The notes beneath the pieces were generated by a model, which had not been told where the DNA came from, searched no databases, and saw nothing but the letters and a program-made list of their open reading frames with translations. A stretch of 18,249 nt of DNA, taken from positions 1 through 18,249 of the forward strand of contig CAKTOK010000030.1 of the NCBI GenBank assembly GCA_934589835.1. Direction: 5' to 3'. This stretch comes from an uncultured Oscillospiraceae bacterium (GTDB taxonomy: Bacteria > Bacillota > Clostridia > Oscillospirales > Oscillospiraceae). The position numbers and the translations under genes were made by a program. How positions within the stretch are numbered: position 1 is the stretch's first letter; each line of letters opens with the position of its first letter. Positions 15,685 to 18,249 of this stretch are shown here, piece after piece.

Positions 15685-17877
15685 TCACAGGGAGAGGATG
15701 CTGACGTTTTCCCGACCTTGCAGGTAGGCCCGTTCCCGCGTCTGGCAGGTAAACAGCAGGATCTGGCGGTTTTCGCTCTCGGAGAGCAGGTAGTCCAGTG
15801 CGGCGCGGAGGCGGTCATCATCGAAGGTCACCAGCGCGTCGTCCAGAACGAGGGGCACGCGCTTTTCCGCTGGCAGCACCATATCGCAGATGGCCAGACG
15901 CACCGCCAGATACAGCTGGTCGGCGGCACCCTGGCTGAGAAGCTGGATGCTGCGGCTCATGGGGTCGCCGGCAGGCTCGGCGGACAGGGACAGGTCCCGA
16001 CTCAGCAGCACCTTGTCGTAGCGGCCGCCGGTGAGGGCGGAGAAGATCTCCGCCGTCCGCGCGCCCAGCGCCGGAGAGAAGCGGTTTTGCAGGACGGTGT
16101 TGGCCTGCTCCAGCGCCGTCATGGCCAGTGAGATGGCGTCATACTCCTGCTGGAGACGGGCCAGCTCTTCCTCCTTCTGGGCCAGCTGGGCGGCCAGATC
16201 GCTGGTGCTGTCCAGCGCGCGGATGCGGCCTGTCAGCGTGTCGAAGCGGCTGCGGGCGGCGGCAAGCGCCTCCTGCGCCTGGGCCAGCGCGGCGTCGCTG
16301 ACCTCCGGCACATCGCCGGTGACGGCGGGCGCGGCGGGACGGGTCAGATCCTCCTCCGTCAGCTGGCCCCGCAGGGCGTCACGGTACAGGGCGGCTTCCC
16401 GCGCCTGCTGGCGGGCGGCGGCCCATGCGGCCCGCCGGCTGCGGGCCTGCGTCAGTGCGTCCTGCACGGCGGGGAGATCCGCGGCGGCGGGGGCAAAGCC
16501 CCGCACCTGTGTCAGCAGGGCCAAGAGGCGGCTGCGGCAGCGTGCTTCGCTGTCGGACAACAATGCGGCGGCCCGCTGAGCGTCCGACGCCGTCTGGGCG
16601 GCGCGGTCACGGAGGGGGAGGTAGGCGGCGGTCTGTTCCGCCAGCGCGGCGCGCTGGGTCTCTGCAAAGCGCTGGTTTTCGCGGATGGCGCGGCGGCGCA
16701 GGAAAACGGAAACAACGGTCAGGGCAGCGCCCAACAGGGCCATGCCCAGAAAGATCCAGCGCTGGGGCGATGCGGCGCGGAAAAGCACCGCCAGCACGGC
16801 GCAGATCACCAGTAGGATCGCGTCCGCGGCGGTCAGCAGCCAGGACGGAGCCTTGGCGGGGACGATGGCGGCGGCGCGGCGATCCAGCGCCGGCGGGTCG
16901 TCGGGGTAGAGGGGGTGGGCCTCCCACGCGGCGCGGGCGTCCTCGGCGGCGCGGCGGGCATCCTCGGCGGTGCGGCGCTGCTGCGGCAGGGCGGCCATCT
17001 CGTCCGCCAGTGCGGCGCACTGTCCCTCCAGCAGAGCCAGCGCGGCGTCATCGGGCAGGGCGGCGGCCTCGTCAGTCAGCGCATCGGCGCGGCGCTGGGC
17101 GTCTTCCGCCGCATCTGCCGCGCGGCGGTAGGCGTTGATGCGCTCCTGCTGCCGCTGGGCCTGCTGCTGCGCGGCCTGCCGTTGCAGGGCGGCGGTGCGC
17201 TGCTCCAGCGCGATCACCTCCTCCTGGGCCTGACGGGCCTGCCGTTGCAGGGCGTCCAGCTCCAGCATAGACTGGCGCAGCCCGCTGATATCCCGCTCCA
17301 GCATGGGGATCTGACCGGTGGTGCGGTTGCTGCGGCGACGGTTCAGCTGCCGCTTCAGGCGGTCATAGGACTCGCTGAAGGAGGCGTCCTCCTCGCCGGT
17401 GGTGATGAGGGCGGCGATGCGGCGCTCCAGCTCGGCGCTCTGCTCCACGGCCAGCGCGTTCTGGCCGATGAAGGCGCTGCGCTCGAAGACGTCCCGGGGT
17501 ACCCCCAGCAGCTGCTCACCGGCGTTTTGGGCGGTGATGCCCTCCACAGGAGTGGCGGTGCCGGTATAGGTACAGGAAAAGTCGCCCATGGGCGATGCGG
17601 CGCGGCGGGTGTCGCGCCGCAGAGTGCAGGCGCGGCCATCGGCCAGAATCTCCATGCGGCCCTGCATGGCGGCGCCGCTCCAGGGAGCGTAGCGATTCTT
17701 GTCCGCCAGCGGCCCGCGGTCCCGCGAGGGAAGCCCGTACAGCATGGCGCGCAGAAAGCTGGTCCATGTGGATTTGCCGGACTCGTTTGGGGCGCAGATG
17801 AGGTTCAGACCGGCGTGCAGGTGCAGCTCCTTCTGCTCCAGCCGGCCATAGGTGGCGTTCATGTGGAGAATTTCCAA
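15685..17877 (-). CDS. YhaN/SbcC-like coiled-coil ATPase with central membrane segments
   Basis: About 730 residues. The start is TTG 17877 because AAAGGAGG (17886-17893, minus) lies 8 nt upstream and the product then begins MEILHMNATYGRLEQKELHL, typical of the family; an in-frame ATG at 17907 has no such site. The split ABC-type ATPase has Walker A APNESGKST (29-37) at the N-terminus. The signature LLSQGAADQLYLAVRLA (about 643-660) and Walker B VPLVLDDALVTFDD (about 671-685) are at the C-terminus. Between them are long Ala/Gln/Arg-rich coiled coils broken by two hydrophobic segments (about 345-395). YhaN-type proteins often accompany an SbcD/YhaO-like nuclease and are linked to DNA end processing. 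No such partner is adjacent here. The exact role is unknown. Confidence 0.85.
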   Translation of the reverse strand: MEILHMNATYGRLEQKELHLHAGLNLICAPNESGKSTWTSFLRAMLYGLPSRDRGPLADKNRYAPWSGAAMQGRMEILADGRACTLRRDTRRAASPMGDFSCTYTGTATPVEGITAQNAGEQLLGVPRDVFERSAFIGQNALAVEQSAELERRIAALITTGEEDASFSESYDRLKRQLNRRRSNRTTGQIPMLERDISGLRQSMLELDALQRQARQAQEEVIALEQRTAALQRQAAQQQAQRQQERINAYRRAADAAEDAQRRADALTDEAAALPDDAALALLEGQCAALADEMAALPQQRRTAEDARRAAEDARAAWEAHPLYPDDPPALDRRAAAIVPAKAPSWLLTAADAILLVICAVLAVLFRAASPQRWIFLGMALLGAALTVVSVFLRRRAIRENQRFAETQRAALAEQTAAYLPLRDRAAQTASDAQRAAALLSDSEARCRSRLLALLTQVRGFAPAAADLPAVQDALTQARSRRAAWAAARQQAREAALYRDALRGQLTEEDLTRPAAPAVTGDVPEVSDAALAQAQEALAAARSRFDTLTGRIRALDSTSDLAAQLAQKEEELARLQQEYDAISLAMTALEQANTVLQNRFSPALGARTAEIFSALTGGRYDKVLLSRDLSLSAEPAGDPMSRSIQLLSQGAADQLYLAVRLAICDMVLPAEKRVPLVLDDALVTFDDDRLRAALDYLLSESENRQILLFTCQTRERAYLQGRENVSILSL

Positions 17878-17916
17878 GACGCGGCCCTCCTTTTCAGGGT
17901 GTGACATACTATATAA

Positions 17917-17945
17917 ATTATAACACGAGGGGCAAAAAATGTCAT
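17917..17945 (-). promoter_or_regulatory. Promoter of the YhaN-like ATPase gene
   Basis: On the minus strand ATGACA (17945-17940, 5 of 6 bases), a 17-nt spacer and a perfect TATAAT (17922-17917) with an upstream TG give a strong sigma-A promoter. The leader would be about 33 nt. Confidence 0.75.
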
Positions 17946-17989
17946 CCGAAAGCAGATCAGAAAAAACTTGAAAAAGACCAAAAAAAGTG

Positions 17990-18018
17990 TTGACAAAAAG
18001 AGGCAGGCGTAGTAAACT
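17990..18018 (+). promoter_or_regulatory. Strong promoter with A-tract upstream element, rRNA-type
   Basis: A perfect -35 TTGACA (17990-17995), a 17-nt spacer and TAAACT (18013-18018) lie directly downstream of phased A-rich runs (17961-17987) resembling an UP element. This arrangement is typical of rRNA promoters in Firmicutes. It points away from the YhaN-like gene. Confidence 0.65.
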
Positions 18019-18249
18019 ATCAAATGTTCCGCGTGGGACGTGTACCTTGTAAATTAAACAACGAACGAAACGAAAAGCACCAGACGGGAGCGCGAGAGAG
18101 CTTGTGAAAACGGGCTTTGGAGCGCAACTGAAAAGCTTGGGGAAGCGGGGTTAAGTCAATTACCCGCGGAACTAAGGATAAAAAGTTTGAAGCTATGACA
18201 AATAGCTCTGTAAAGATTAGCTCGGCGGAAACGTCGTGTTGATACAATT
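18019..18249 (+). other. Untranslated leader, probably of an rRNA operon (16S beyond right edge)
   Basis: No protein gene is seen here. The stretch around 18041-18062 (ACCTTGTAAATTAAACAACG) looks like the sequence found in clostridial rRNA leaders and spacers. A boxA-like AGCTCTGTAAAG (18204-18215) lies nearer the end. Stem-loops occur at 18145-18167 (GCGGG...CCCGC) and 18191-18207 (AGCTAT/ATAGCT). The 16S 5' end itself is not in the window, so the assignment is an inference from recalled leader sequences and the promoter type. Confidence 0.5.

Noticed and set aside
17878..17907. Start of the YhaN-like protein at the ATG at 17907
   Set aside because: This ATG has no ribosome binding site, sits almost on the predicted transcription start, and adds residues that include the translated AAAGGAGG site.

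Overview
The window is a dense, GC-rich stretch of chromosome from a low-branching Firmicute, most likely a gut-type Oscillospirales/Clostridia species. The reasons are the gdpP-rplI-dnaB and tilS-hpt-ftsH gene orders, the strong GGAGG ribosome binding sites, the clostridial form of the Liv transporter and Mrp proteins, and frequent TTG starts. The taxonomic placement is an inference. No integrase, transposase, CRISPR array, tRNA or phage gene was seen.

Layout. (1) 1-587, minus: the N-terminal part of ribonuclease J, running off the left edge, with a long leader. (2) 1158-9444, plus: housekeeping genes gdpP (c-di-AMP phosphodiesterase), rplI (L9), dnaB (replicative helicase), tilS, hpt, lepB and ftsH, closed by a perfect 18-bp intrinsic terminator at 9450-9488. 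(3) 9803-14727, plus: a complete branched-chain amino acid (LIV-type) ABC transporter operon, livK-livH-livM-livG-livF, with its own promoter, an intercistronic hairpin after livK, and a terminator shared with the convergent gene. (4) 14766-17877, minus: an Mrp/Nbp35-type Fe-S P-loop ATPase and, upstream of it, a YhaN/SbcC-like coiled-coil ATPase with two central membrane segments. (5) 17946-18249, plus: a promoter and untranslated leader that look like the start of an rRNA operon. The 16S gene would lie just beyond the right edge.

The most notable observation is in livK (9803-11104). The encoded binding protein has its halves in the wrong order: lipoprotein signal, then the second (C-terminal) half of a LivK-type protein, then a linker, then the first (N-terminal) half, then the stop. 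The frame is open throughout and both halves keep family-typical sequence. This reads as a circularly permuted solute-binding protein, or less likely a rearrangement or assembly error, inside an otherwise normal liv operon.

Other points: GdpP has Asn where the DHHA1 Gly-rich motif usually has His; the YhaN-like ATPase has no SbcD/YhaO-type nuclease beside it; lepB sits between hpt and ftsH; and gdpP, ftsH and yhaN all appear to start with TTG.
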